In this document: piece after piece, positions 9,481-17,303 of the stretch
How the letters are laid out: each line of letters begins with the position of its first letter
Position numbering within the stretch: the stretch's first letter is position 1
NCBI GenBank assembly: GCA_028287895.1
Contig: JAQBOV010000058.1
Coordinates: 24,054-88,053, forward strand
DNA from: Mucilaginibacter sp.
Lineage (GTDB): Bacteria > Bacteroidota > Bacteroidia > Sphingobacteriales > Sphingobacteriaceae
Direction: 5' to 3'
DNA length: 64,000 nt
The notes under the pieces: model-generated
Database searches by the model: none
What the model saw: only the letters and a program-made list of their open reading frames with translations
What the model was told of the DNA's origin: nothing
Made by a program: the position numbers and the translations under genes

Positions 9481-9731
9481 ACAAGCTATTCCGGCAGGTG
9501 TCTGGCTTTTTTAGTTTTGCGTGGCGAGTAGTAAGTTTTGAGTACAAATACCCCTAACTTGACAATTAAATTCCACGATCTCTGAGTGGTAAGCGTCCAG
9601 TTATGATTACTCGACCCATAACTCAACCCTGATAACTCATTACTAAATAACAGTTGCACGTCAGCCCATGATTTGCACATGGTTCCCTTTTAATACCGGC
9701 TTTTAACCCGGCAACCTTTGATAGCGTTTGT
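9481..9731 (-). promoter_or_regulatory. Adenosylcobalamin (B12) riboswitch upstream of nrdBA
   Basis: Read on the minus strand, the conserved cobalamin-aptamer blocks appear in order. The closing stem P1 forms between 9721-9731 and 9481-9489 (GCTAT with ATAGC, ACAA with TTGT). Next come GCCGGG and GCCGGT paired segments, then AAAAGGGAACCATGTGCAAA (the GGGAA...GGTG-like core), CATGGGCTGACGTGCAACTGT (the GC-GC-CAACTGT block), and the B12 box AAAGCCAGACACCTGCCGG at 9491-9509. The segment between CAACTGT and the B12 box is long and includes repeat-like TAATGAGTTATC text. The short open frame inside it (9486-9680) is not a gene. Cobalamin is expected to lower nrdBA expression. Confidence 0.85.
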
Positions 9732-9832
9732 TAAAGAACTTATTGCTCCAAAGATAGCGGATGAAGATATTACGATGTTAGTTTTAGTTTTTAACATGGG
9801 GATTAGTTATGCACAGGGCGGATTGCTGGAAG

Positions 9833-9909
9833 GTTGAAAAGTTGTAAAGTTGACATGTTATTATCAGCTTGCAAATATTTGCAAGCTTTAAGCATAGCAA
9901 CTTTTCAAC
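9833..9909. repeat. Nested palindrome at the 3' end of msrB
   Basis: A perfect 12-nt inverted repeat (GTTGAAAAGTTG at 9833-9844, CAACTTTTCAAC at 9898-9909) encloses a perfect 22-nt palindrome at 9866-9887 (half-site AGCTTGCAAAT). The right arm overlaps the last codons and stop codon of msrB. The arm wording is the same AACTTTTCAAC/TTTACAAC family found at about 21827-21931 and 59399-59505. Confidence 0.65.
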
Positions 9910-10270
9910 TCTTTAAAGGCACAAACTTTAGCGACACCGAATTAACACAATGCCTGGTATTTTTAGGAGTGAGATACTCCCCTTCAAAAACGTGACCCAG
10001 GTGTGCGCCGCAATTTGCGCACACTATTTCCACACGATGCCCGTCGGCATCCGGTACACGTTTTACAGCGCCGGGTATTTCATCGTCAAAGCTGGGCCAG
10101 CCGCAATGTGATTCAAATTTAGTTTCGGAGGTATACAAGGGCGTATCGCATCTTTTACACACATATAGTCCATGTGCATCATTGTTTAACAATGATCCTG
10201 TAAATGGTCTTTCGGTTCCTTTGTAGAGTATCACCCTTTCTTCTTCGGGGTTTAATTTGTTATATTCCAT
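9905..10270 (-). CDS. msrB: Peptide-methionine (R)-S-oxide reductase
   Basis: Reduces the R epimer of methionine sulfoxide in proteins, a repair step after oxidative damage. The 121-residue length is normal for a stand-alone MsrB. Two CxxC pairs (CKRCD about residue 38, CANCG about 86) form the structural zinc site; CGWPSFD (about 56-62) is the family motif with a possible recycling Cys; GHVFEG follows; and [11 protein letters not shown] holds the nucleophilic Cys near the C-terminus. It lacks a signal peptide, so it should be cytoplasmic. Its stop codon TGA lies within an AT-rich repeat arm (9898-9909). Confidence 0.95.
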   Translation of the reverse strand: MEYNKLNPEEERVILYKGTERPFTGSLLNNDAHGLYVCKRCDTPLYTSETKFESHCGWPSFDDEIPGAVKRVPDADGHRVEIVCANCGAHLGHVFEGEYLTPKNTRHCVNSVSLKFVPLKS

Positions 10271-10407
10271 TGTTTAATTATTGATCGGGTGAACCGGCCT
10301 GCTGGCAGACAGGTTAGTGATTTGGACTTTCACTGATGATAACAAATATACATCAATAAGCCTGTTTTGAGTTGTGGAAAAACGCTTATTTACAAACTTT
10401 TGACCAA

Positions 10408-10437
10408 TAAAAAATCCCGGCCAAAACCAGGATCTTT
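10408..10437 (-). terminator. Rho-independent terminator of sucD
   Basis: On the minus strand ATCCTGG and CCGGGAT pair (one G-U) around a TTTTGG loop, followed by a run of T. It lies about 60 nt after the sucD stop and stops read-through towards msrB. Confidence 0.75.
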
Positions 10438-10475
10438 TATTATTTAAACCGATAAAAATCTTTCGCCTTTCACCC

Positions 10476-10491
10476 CCTGCCGGCGGGCAGG
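10476..10491. repeat. GC palindrome directly after sucD
   Basis: CCTGCCGGCGGGCAGG is a near-perfect 16-nt palindrome ending 4 nt from the sucD stop codon. A weaker related piece (GGCCTGCTGGCAGACAGG) is at 10294-10311. It may be a degenerate palindromic repeat pair flanking the terminator. Confidence 0.4.
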
Positions 10492-10495
10492 CCGT

Positions 10496-11383
10496 TTATG
10501 CTTTCACCTTTAACTTAGCCAATTCTTCTGCCATAGCAGCGCCTATATCGGCCGGTGATTTTACCACGCGGATACCACACTCAGCCATGATCTTCATTTT
10601 AGCAGCTGCGGTATCATCGGCACCGCCAACAATTGCGCCTGCATGACCCATCCGGCGTCCCGGAGGAGCTGTTTGACCGGCTATGAACCCAACAACGGGT
10701 TTAGTACCATTTTCTTTTATCCAGCGTGCAGCTTCCGCTTCCATGCCACCGCCAATTTCGCCTATCATAATGATGCCGTGTGTATCAGGATCGTTCATCA
10801 GCAGTTCAACCGCTTCTTTGGTCGGTGTGCCTATGATTGGATCGCCGCCGATACCGATAGCTGTGGTAATACCCAAGCCTGCTTTGACAACCTGGTCAAC
10901 CGCCTCATAGGTTAAAGTACCTGATTTGGAAACCACCCCTACGTTACCTTTTCTGAAGATAAAGCCCGGCATGATACCGATCTTGCTTTCACCGGCGGTA
11001 ATGATGCCTGGGCAATTTGGACCGATCAGGCGGGTATCCTTGTCCTTAATATATTCTTTTACCTGGATCATATCCTTGGTTGGGATACCTTCAGTAATAC
11101 ATACGATCACTTTGATACCTGCCTCTGCAGCCTCCATAATGGCATCAGCGGCAAAAGGCGGCGGTACAAATATGATGGAAACATCAGCACCGGTTTTATC
11201 AACAGCTTCTTTAACAGTATTAAATACGGGCCTGTCCAGGTGTTTCTGACCACCTTTGCCCGGAGTAACACCACCAACCAACTGCGTTCCGTACTCGATC
11301 ATTTGCGATGCGTGGTAGGTGCCTTCGTTGCCGGTAAAACCCTGAACTATAACTTTAGAATCTTTATTTACGAGAACGCTCAT
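10496..11383 (-). CDS. sucD: Succinyl-CoA synthetase (succinate-CoA ligase), alpha subunit
   Basis: Alpha subunit of succinyl-CoA synthetase, the TCA-cycle enzyme that makes ATP or GTP from succinyl-CoA. The N-terminal CoA-binding Rossmann domain has [29 protein letters not shown] and the PPPFAADAI segment follow; the phosphorylated active-site His is in [10 protein letters not shown] (about residue 246). The length of 295 is slightly above the usual 290. The beta subunit gene sucC is not adjacent, as is common in Bacteroidota. A well-spaced promoter lies just upstream and a terminator downstream, so it is probably monocistronic. Confidence 0.95.
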   Translation of the reverse strand: MSVLVNKDSKVIVQGFTGNEGTYHASQMIEYGTQLVGGVTPGKGGQKHLDRPVFNTVKEAVDKTGADVSIIFVPPPFAADAIMEAAEAGIKVIVCITEGIPTKDMIQVKEYIKDKDTRLIGPNCPGIITAGESKIGIMPGFIFRKGNVGVVSKSGTLTYEAVDQVVKAGLGITTAIGIGGDPIIGTPTKEAVELLMNDPDTHGIIMIGEIGGGMEAEAARWIKENGTKPVVGFIAGQTAPPGRRMGHAGAIVGGADDTAAAKMKIMAECGIRVVKSPADIGAAMAEELAKLKVKA

Positions 11384-11403
11384 AGATTTTTTAAATGTAC
11401 GGG

Positions 11404-11434
11404 CAAAGCTAAAGTTATTGCACTTAATCTCAAA
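11404..11434 (-). promoter_or_regulatory. Bacteroidota promoter of sucD
   Basis: On the minus strand TTTG (11434-11431), a 19-nt spacer and TAGCTTTG (11411-11404) match the -33 TTTG / -7 TAnnTTTG consensus at the ideal spacing. The box ends about 20 nt before the ATG, giving a short leader. Confidence 0.7.
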
Positions 11435-11535
11435 TTTAATTTGTTCCTATTAGTCGTTACTTGGTAAAATAATCGTCACAACTATTGGTTCAAATCCGGA
11501 TCTATTAATGCCAGCTCTAAATCGGGGCTTAATTT

Positions 11536-11739
11536 CTAATAGAGCGGCTTAGGCTCAACGGTCATCATCACCTCCAAAGTTGGCGAAATAAATGCTTCCA
11601 GTAAATGCTCCCCTGTTACCTTACCGTCCTGGGCAGCAAGGTTAATAGGTGCATGCACAGCGGCATTTTTAATAACGGATATTAAACAAAAGCATACGAT
11701 AATAAACAGGATTGGTTGGTCGGGGAATTTCGTTTTCAT
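11536..11739 (-). CDS. Small hypothetical membrane or exported protein
   Basis: 67 residues with one hydrophobic segment near the N-terminus (PILFIIVCFCLISVIK, about residues 8-24) that could be a signal anchor. The rest is short and polar, with FISPTLEVMMTVEPKPLY at the end. No family recognised. It stands alone between sucD and the symporter gene. Length and isolation leave real doubt that it is expressed. Confidence 0.4.
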   Translation of the reverse strand: MKTKFPDQPILFIIVCFCLISVIKNAAVHAPINLAAQDGKVTGEHLLEAFISPTLEVMMTVEPKPLY

Positions 11740-11884
11740 AACAGATGATTTTATAAGATAAAACTTAAGTCAACCAAACGTTTTAAAAATCAGAAGTTAT
11801 TTCCCCACTCAATCTGTCCCTGCGCTTCAAGGGCCGGCCGGTCGGTCGCGGACAAAAGCAGACAAAATAGCATCTAAAATCGGA

Positions 11885-11925
11885 AATAAACTCCACCCTC
11901 AGGGGGTCGGGGGTTTAAACTCCTT
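11885..11925. repeat. C/G-run repeat at the 3' end of the symporter gene
   Basis: On the minus strand AACCCCCGACCCCCTGAGGG spans the last codons and the stop of the symporter gene. The word ACCCC(C)G(A/G)CCCCCTG is shared with the insertion in leuS (15942-15994 read in reverse). Confidence 0.45.
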
Positions 11926-13125
11926 CTCACTCTTAGCAATCACAACAGCAGCAATACCATTACCGATCATATTGGTAATGGCTCTTGCTTCCGACATAAA
12001 CCTGTCAACCCCGAGCAATATGGCCACGCCCTCAACCGGGATCACTCTGATCGCTGCCAGTGTGGAGGTGAGTACAATAAATCCGCTCCCGGTTACGCCT
12101 GCCGCACCTTTTGAAGTGAGCATCAGGATACCAATAATCGTTAACTGCTGCGCTAATGACAACGGGATATTGAAAACCTGTGCCAGGAATATGACCGACA
12201 TGGACAGATAAATAGTGGTGCCGTCCAGGTTAAAAGAATAACCTGTAGGGATGACCAAACCAACTACCGACCGGGAACAACCGAATTTCTCCATCTTTTC
12301 CATCATACTTGGCAAAACTGATTCAGAAGAAGATGTTCCGAAAACGATCAATATTTCCTGCCGGATAAACTTCAGATATTGCCACAAACTAAATTTATAG
12401 AGATAGCAGATCATATTAAGCACGACAAAAATGAACAGGAACATGGTGATATAAACCGATCCCATCAGCCAGGCCAAAGGTTTAAGCGTACCCAACCCAT
12501 AAGTGCCGATAGTATAGGCCATCCCGCCAAAGGCACCGATAGGGGCAACCTTCATAATGATGTGCATGATATTGAAAAATACCTTCGACAGCTTATCGAA
12601 AAAACCAATCAACGGCTGACCCGTCTCGCCCATGCGGCTTAACCCGAAGCCAAATAATACCGCGAAGAAGAGTATCTGCAAAATATCGCCTTTGGCAAAA
12701 GCATCAAATGCGTTAGCCGGAACAATATGAGCAATAAAATCGCCCCAGTGCATTTCGGATGCCGCTTTTTGGTAAACAGCCAGTTTAGAGGTATCGCCTG
12801 TTGAGTTGGATACAAAACCCTGGCCAGGCTTTATAAGATTGGCAACTGTAACACCAATGATAAGCGCGAATGTGGTAACGATTTCAAAGTAGAGCAATGC
12901 CTTTGCGCCCACCCTGCCAACCTTTTTCATATCGCGCATACCCGCAATACCCAGTACAATAGTCAGGAATATGATGGGCGCTATCAGCATGGTGATCATA
13001 CTAATGAAAGTTTTGCTGATGAGCTGGGCGGTAGGGGCGAAATCCTTAAAATAAAGCCCAACTATAATACCCAGTAAGATGGCCGCAAGCACTTGGAAAG
13101 TAAGGTTGGATAATAGTCTTTTCAT
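11899..13125 (-). CDS. Dicarboxylate/amino acid:cation symporter (DctA/GltP family)
   Basis: Sodium- or proton-coupled symporter of the DAACS family, expected to import C4-dicarboxylates, glutamate or aspartate. About 408 residues with the hydrophobic pattern of eight helices and two re-entrant hairpins. The serine-rich motif of hairpin 1 is seen in FGTSSSESVLPSMM, the NMDGT-type motif appears as NLDGTTIYLSM, and the hairpin 2 region has SKGAAGVTGSGFIVL. The frame extends to a TTG at 13134; the ATG at 13125 was chosen. The last codons (FKPPTP and stop) are encoded by a C-rich palindromic repeat. Substrate cannot be fixed from sequence. Confidence 0.9.
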   Translation of the reverse strand: MKRLLSNLTFQVLAAILLGIIVGLYFKDFAPTAQLISKTFISMITMLIAPIIFLTIVLGIAGMRDMKKVGRVGAKALLYFEIVTTFALIIGVTVANLIKPGQGFVSNSTGDTSKLAVYQKAASEMHWGDFIAHIVPANAFDAFAKGDILQILFFAVLFGFGLSRMGETGQPLIGFFDKLSKVFFNIMHIIMKVAPIGAFGGMAYTIGTYGLGTLKPLAWLMGSVYITMFLFIFVVLNMICYLYKFSLWQYLKFIRQEILIVFGTSSSESVLPSMMEKMEKFGCSRSVVGLVIPTGYSFNLDGTTIYLSMSVIFLAQVFNIPLSLAQQLTIIGILMLTSKGAAGVTGSGFIVLTSTLAAIRVIPVEGVAILLGVDRFMSEARAITNMIGNGIAAVVIAKSEKEFKPPTP

Positions 13126-13235
13126 GCAAAACAAGTATACGGATTTTAGATAGCTTTCAAATAGCTATAGGTTTTCAAGCGGCGATGGGTTTGAAGCCTT
13201 GAGTGATCGAAAGAAATAAAAATGAGCGCTGACAG

Positions 13236-13340
13236 GTGCGATTCCTTCCTCGGGGAAAGGAAGGAATGGGTTTGGATAACTTTTTTAGCGCAGAGAAACC
13301 CCTCCCTGCCCGTTCGCATCCAGCCCCGCCGACGGAGCAT
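13236..13340. repeat. REP-like palindromic repeat
   Basis: ATTCCTTCCT (13241-13250) and AGGAAGGAAT (13258-13267) form a perfect 10-bp stem with a 7-nt loop, followed by CGCAGAGAAACCCCTCCCTG and GCCCCGCCGACGG. The layout resembles Mucilaginibacter/Pedobacter intergenic repeats. A 64-codon minus-strand frame over it (13146-13340) has no family motif and is probably repeat-derived. Confidence 0.55.
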
Positions 13341-13653
13341 TTAAGCCATCTGATATACTGAATGCACCGAATCCGCCCTACAAAGTCTGAGCAAGATTTA
13401 AAGCTGCCTGGCTGCTCAGGGTTTTCGTGCTTAAGGATCGTGAACTGCTGGATTTTTTACCTGCTGCATAAATCACTGCTACACCGGTTCAGCACCAGGA
13501 TGAGTCTCGTTTTTAATTTCTGACAGGATTTAGCTGTTATGCCTGCATAAATATAAAAAAATAGTTGAATGAAAAGATCGAGGCGGTTTTTTCGCGCTAA
13601 TTAAAAGTCCGGCTCACCCCCATGTTTGTCAGGCAAAGATAAGCTGGTGGTGA
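13341..13653. other. Gene-free spacer before the phosphatase gene
   Basis: No intact gene. On the minus strand a short open run reads AGKKSSSSRSLSTKTLSSQA (within about 13390-13480), without a start or known motif; it may be a remnant. The rest is AT-rich. No RNA gene is recognised. Confidence 0.3.
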
Positions 13654-13654
13654 G

Positions 13655-13684
13655 TTGACTATGCGAACTCAATTTGTAAATTTG
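13655..13684 (+). promoter_or_regulatory. Promoter of the phosphatase-like gene, near-leaderless
   Basis: TTG at 13655-13657, 19 nt, then TAAATTTG at 13677-13684, which matches the Bacteroidota consensus. The ATG at 13689 begins only 4 nt after the box, so the transcript should have little or no leader. Confidence 0.65.
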
Positions 13685-13688
13685 TACT

Positions 13689-14144
13689 ATGAGTTCTATC
13701 TACAATTTTAATCAGATATCTGATCTGCTGGCATGCTCAGGACAACCGGTGGAACGGCAACTGGCAGCCATTGCCGATGATGGTTACCAGGTAGTCGTCA
13801 ACCTGGGTTTGGCTGATGGTAAATACGCTTTGGCAGATGAAGCGGCATCAGTAAGACGTTTGGGATTGACTTATTACCATATCCCCGTAATTTTTGATCA
13901 TCCTCAAATAGATGAACTGGTTGATTTTATTGGTGTGCTGAATCAGCATATACATGAGAAAACACTGGTACACTGTGCTGCAAATTACCGTGCATCAGTC
14001 TTTACCGGTCTTTATTTATTTGCTACTGACCAATTGAATGAGAAAGCATTACAGGATTTTATAGAAGAAGTATGGCAACCAGATGCTGTTTGGCAGCAAT
14101 TTATTGAGGATAGTATGGAATATATCAATTCGCAATCGGAATAA
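13689..14144 (+). CDS. Protein-tyrosine-phosphatase-like (DUF442/BLH-type) protein
   Basis: 151-residue protein with the fold signature of the dual-specificity-phosphatase-like group sometimes called the beta-lactamase-hydrolase-like or DUF442 family. It starts with a short segment ending in SGQP, then DGYQVVVNLGLAD, YYHIPVIFDHPQ and the loop VHCAANYRASVFTGLYL (about residue 96). The loop is C-x4-R, one residue shorter than the classic C-x5-R phosphatase loop and the same length as in rhodaneses and DUF442. Substrate unknown; phosphatase or sulfurtransferase chemistry is possible. Transcribed alone from a near-leaderless promoter. Confidence 0.75.
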   Translation: MSSIYNFNQISDLLACSGQPVERQLAAIADDGYQVVVNLGLADGKYALADEAASVRRLGLTYYHIPVIFDHPQIDELVDFIGVLNQHIHEKTLVHCAANYRASVFTGLYLFATDQLNEKALQDFIEEVWQPDAVWQQFIEDSMEYINSQSE

Positions 14145-14223
14145 TTCACGGAGAAATTTTATCGAACGTAATTATATGTTTGCCCTGTGACCCTTCCGGG
14201 CGGCCCGGCAGACTTTTAATCTC

Positions 14224-14272
14224 CCAGCTTAATCAACCAGTTAACACGATCAACTTAATGAACTAATCCACC
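14224..14272. repeat. AATCAACC-type dispersed repeat, copy 3
   Basis: CTTAATCAACCAGTTAACAC and GATCAACTTAATGAACTAAT lie about 45-90 nt upstream of leuS. They match the copies at about 250, 1878 and 35640 in wording. Confidence 0.5.
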
Positions 14273-14314
14273 ATTTTTCTTAATTTCGCAACCTCATACG
14301 CGGGAATAATAACA

Positions 14315-17176
14315 ATGGACTATCAATTTAAAGATATAGAGCAAAAGTGGCAGCAGTTTTGGGCCGATCATCAGACTTTTAAGGCTGACAATAACTCTGC
14401 CAAACCCAAATATTATGTACTGGATATGTTCCCCTACCCATCTGGGGCGGGGCTGCATGTAGGCCATCCGCTGGGCTATATTGCTTCTGATATTTTTGCA
14501 CGATATAAACGCTTAAAGGGTTATAATGTATTACACCCGATGGGCTACGACAGCTTTGGCCTTCCGGCTGAGCAGTATGCCATACAAACCGGTCAGCACC
14601 CTGCTGTTACTACCGAGGCTAACATTGCTACCTACCGCCGCCAGTTGGACCAGCTTGGTTTCTCGTTCGATTGGAGTCGCGAGGTACGTACCAGTTCTCC
14701 GGACTTTTATAAGTGGACGCAGTGGATATTTATGCAACTGTTCAACTCCTGGTATAATAAGGCTGCGGATAAAGCAGAACCCATCGGAAAGTTAGTCGCC
14801 CATTTTGAGCAGAACGGATCAGCAGGTGTGGATGCTGTATGCGATGAAGAAGTGGCCGCTTTTACCGCTAATGAGTGGAAAGCCTTCCCCAATGAAGAGC
14901 AGCAGGCCGAGCTGTTAAAATACCGCATGACCTACTTGCGCGAGAGCACCGTGAACTGGTGTGCGGCATTAGGAACGGTATTAGCCAATGATGAAGTAAA
15001 AGATGGTTTCAGCGAGCGCGGCGGTTACCCGGTTGAGCAAAAGAAAATGATGCAATGGAGCATGCGCATTACCGCCTACGCCGAGCGCCTGTTGCAGGGT
15101 CTTAATACCATTGACTGGCCCGAACCTTTAAAAGAAATGCAAAGGAACTGGATTGGGAAAAGCATTGGCGCATCGGTTAAATTCCCGATTGAAAGGGCCG
15201 CTCACCTGTCACAACTCAGCACCCAGGACATCGAAGTATTCACCACCCGCGTCGATACCATCTTCGGGGTTACTTTTTTGGTACTTGCTCCTGAACATGA
15301 GTTGGTGCCGGCATTGACTACGCCTGACCAGAAAGCTGCAATTGATACCTATATCGCCCAAAGCAAAAAGAAATCGGAGCTTGACCGTATGGCGGATACC
15401 AAAACGGTATCGGGCGCTTTTACGGGCAGTTATGTGATCAACCCGGTAAATGGTGAAATGGTACCCATTTTTATAGCCGACTATGTTTTGGCAGGATATG
15501 GTACCGGGGCGGTAATGGCCGTACCATCAGGCGACCAGCGGGATTACCTTTTTGCCAAGCACTTTAATTTGCCGATACTGCCTATCATCGATATACAAAA
15601 CATTGAAACAGAGGCCGACCCAACTAAGGAGGGGAAATATATCAATTCTGGTTTTATGAACGGGCTTGCTTATAAAGAAGCCACCGCCAAAGTAATTACT
15701 TTCCTGGAAGAAAAAGGTGCTGGCAAAGCAAAGATAAACTTCAGGATGCGGGATGCTATTTTTGGTCGCCAGCGTTACTGGGGTGAACCGGTTCCTGTTT
15801 ATTTCAAAGGCGATCTGCCCTATTTGATCGATGAGAAAGACCTGCCCGTTGTTCTTCCCGAAGTTGACAAATATCTGCCAACCGAAAGCGGGGAACCGCC
15901 TTTGGCACGGGCAAAAGACTGGAAATACAGGCCAGACCAATCAGCCCCCTGTAAATCCCGCGGGGGCGAATCTAAACAGGGGGCCGGGGTTGCTTATCAA
16001 TACGAACATTCCACCATGCCGGGCTGGGCAGGCTCAAGCTGGTACTGGTACCGCTACATGGATGCACATAATGACCAGGAGTTTGCATCCAGAAAGACCA
16101 TTGAGTACTGGAAAGATGTAGACTTATATATCGGTGGCAGCGAACATGCCACGGGGCACCTGCTTTACAGCCGTTTCTGGAACAAGTTCCTAAAGGATTT
16201 GGGCTTGGTAGTTGAGGAGGAGCCTTTTAAAAAACTCATTAACCAGGGGCATATACAGGGGCGTTCTAATCTGGTTTACAGATTGATCGACGAAATGGGC
16301 CGTGGCACCAATACGTTTGTTTCTCATGGATTGATCAAACCATATAAAACGTCGCCTTTGCATGTGGATGTAAATATTATAGAGAACGATATTCTGGATA
16401 TCAATAAATTTAAATCCTGGCGTGAGGATTTTAAAGATGCGGAGTTCATTTTAGAAAACGGCAAATATATCTGTGGTGTCGAGATCGAGAAGATGTCGAA
16501 ATCCAAATACAATGTGGTAAATCCGGATGACCTGGTAGCGCGTTATGGGGCAGATACCCTGCGCATGTACGAGATGTTTTTAGGCCCCCTCGAACAGAGC
16601 AAACCCTGGAACACCAATGGCATTGAGGGCGTATTTAAATTCCTGCGTAAATTCTGGAAACTTTTCCATGATGAACAGCTCAACTTCCGGGTAGCTGATG
16701 ATGCTCCGACCAAAGCCGAACTGAAATCACTACACAAGATCATCCGCAAGGTGGAGGAAGATGTGGAACGTTTCTCGTTCAATACCTCGGTATCCAGCTT
16801 TATGATCGCCGTTAATGAACTGACCGATCTTAAGTGCAATAAAAGAGCCATATTACAAGACCTGGTGGTGGTTTTATCAGCTTATGCACCGCATATTTGC
16901 GAAGAGCTATGGGTATTATTAGGTAATCAGCCGGGCACTTTATCTTATGCACCCTATCCAAAGTTCAATGCTGAATATTTGGTCGAGGACGAGTTTGCTT
17001 ATCCTATTTCCTTCAATGGCAAAACTAAAATGAATCTCAACATATCGTTAACTCTTGAACCATCGGCCATTGAAAATTTCGTTGTTAATAATACCGAAGT
17101 TCAAAAATACCTGGATGGAAAAACACCAAAAAAGGTGATCGTGGTGAAAGGACGAATAGTAAATATTGTACTCTAG
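14315..17176 (+). CDS. leuS: Leucyl-tRNA synthetase
   Basis: Charges tRNA-Leu in the cytoplasm. 953 residues. The class I HIGH-type motif is in [13 protein letters not shown] (about 44-56); the CP1 editing domain follows, with [13 protein letters not shown] and [26 protein letters not shown] [14 protein letters not shown] and [18 protein letters not shown] follow; [10 protein letters not shown] (about 727) is the second ATP motif; the anticodon-binding and C-terminal domains complete it. Just before STMPGWAG, about 17-18 residues ([17 protein letters not shown]) are encoded by a GC-rich palindromic repeat at 15942-15994 and look unlike any LeuRS sequence I know. The frame stays open, so the protein is probably functional with a surface insertion. 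Confidence 0.96.
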   Translation: MDYQFKDIEQKWQQFWADHQTFKADNNSAKPKYYVLDMFPYPSGAGLHVGHPLGYIASDIFARYKRLKGYNVLHPMGYDSFGLPAEQYAIQTGQHPAVTTEANIATYRRQLDQLGFSFDWSREVRTSSPDFYKWTQWIFMQLFNSWYNKAADKAEPIGKLVAHFEQNGSAGVDAVCDEEVAAFTANEWKAFPNEEQQAELLKYRMTYLRESTVNWCAALGTVLANDEVKDGFSERGGYPVEQKKMMQWSMRITAYAERLLQGLNTIDWPEPLKEMQRNWIGKSIGASVKFPIERAAHLSQLSTQDIEVFTTRVDTIFGVTFLVLAPEHELVPALTTPDQKAAIDTYIAQSKKKSELDRMADTKTVSGAFTGSYVINPVNGEMVPIFIADYVLAGYGTGAVMAVPSGDQRDYLFAKHFNLPILPIIDIQNIETEADPTKEGKYINSGFMNGLAYKEATAKVITFLEEKGAGKAKINFRMRDAIFGRQRYWGEPVPVYFKGDLPYLIDEKDLPVVLPEVDKYLPTESGEPPLARAKDWKYRPDQSAPCKSRGGESKQGAGVAYQYEHSTMPGWAGSSWYWYRYMDAHNDQEFASRKTIEYWKDVDLYIGGSEHATGHLLYSRFWNKFLKDLGLVVEEEPFKKLINQGHIQGRSNLVYRLIDEMGRGTNTFVSHGLIKPYKTSPLHVDVNIIENDILDINKFKSWREDFKDAEFILENGKYICGVEIEKMSKSKYNVVNPDDLVARYGADTLRMYEMFLGPLEQSKPWNTNGIEGVFKFLRKFWKLFHDEQLNFRVADDAPTKAELKSLHKIIRKVEEDVERFSFNTSVSSFMIAVNELTDLKCNKRAILQDLVVVLSAYAPHICEELWVLLGNQPGTLSYAPYPKFNAEYLVEDEFAYPISFNGKTKMNLNISLTLEPSAIENFVVNNTEVQKYLDGKTPKKVIVVKGRIVNIVL
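15942..15994. repeat. Palindromic repeat inserted in frame within leuS
   Basis: AGCCCCCTGT (15943-15952) pairs with ACAGGGGGCC (15975-15984), with a central CCCGCGGG palindrome at 15957-15964. The base composition jumps above the surrounding leuS sequence. The same C-run/G-run wording occurs at the 3' end of the symporter gene (11885-11925). Confidence 0.65.
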
Positions 17177-17303
17177 AAAGGCAATGCATTGCTGTCTCTG
17201 TACGGTAACGAATTAATTACAGTTGCGGCCGATGCCAAAAAAGGCACTATTCGCTGTAACAATTGATTTGATTTTTCCTCCAATTACGAAAAAATAATTT
17301 GAA

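Noticed and set aside
9486..9680. 64-codon minus-strand ORF upstream of nrdB
   Set aside because: It lies completely within the cobalamin riboswitch, and its codons simply read the conserved RNA blocks (for example the CAACTGT and B12-box segments).
13146..13340. 64-codon minus-strand ORF
   Set aside because: It lies over a REP-like palindromic repeat and contains no recognisable domain.
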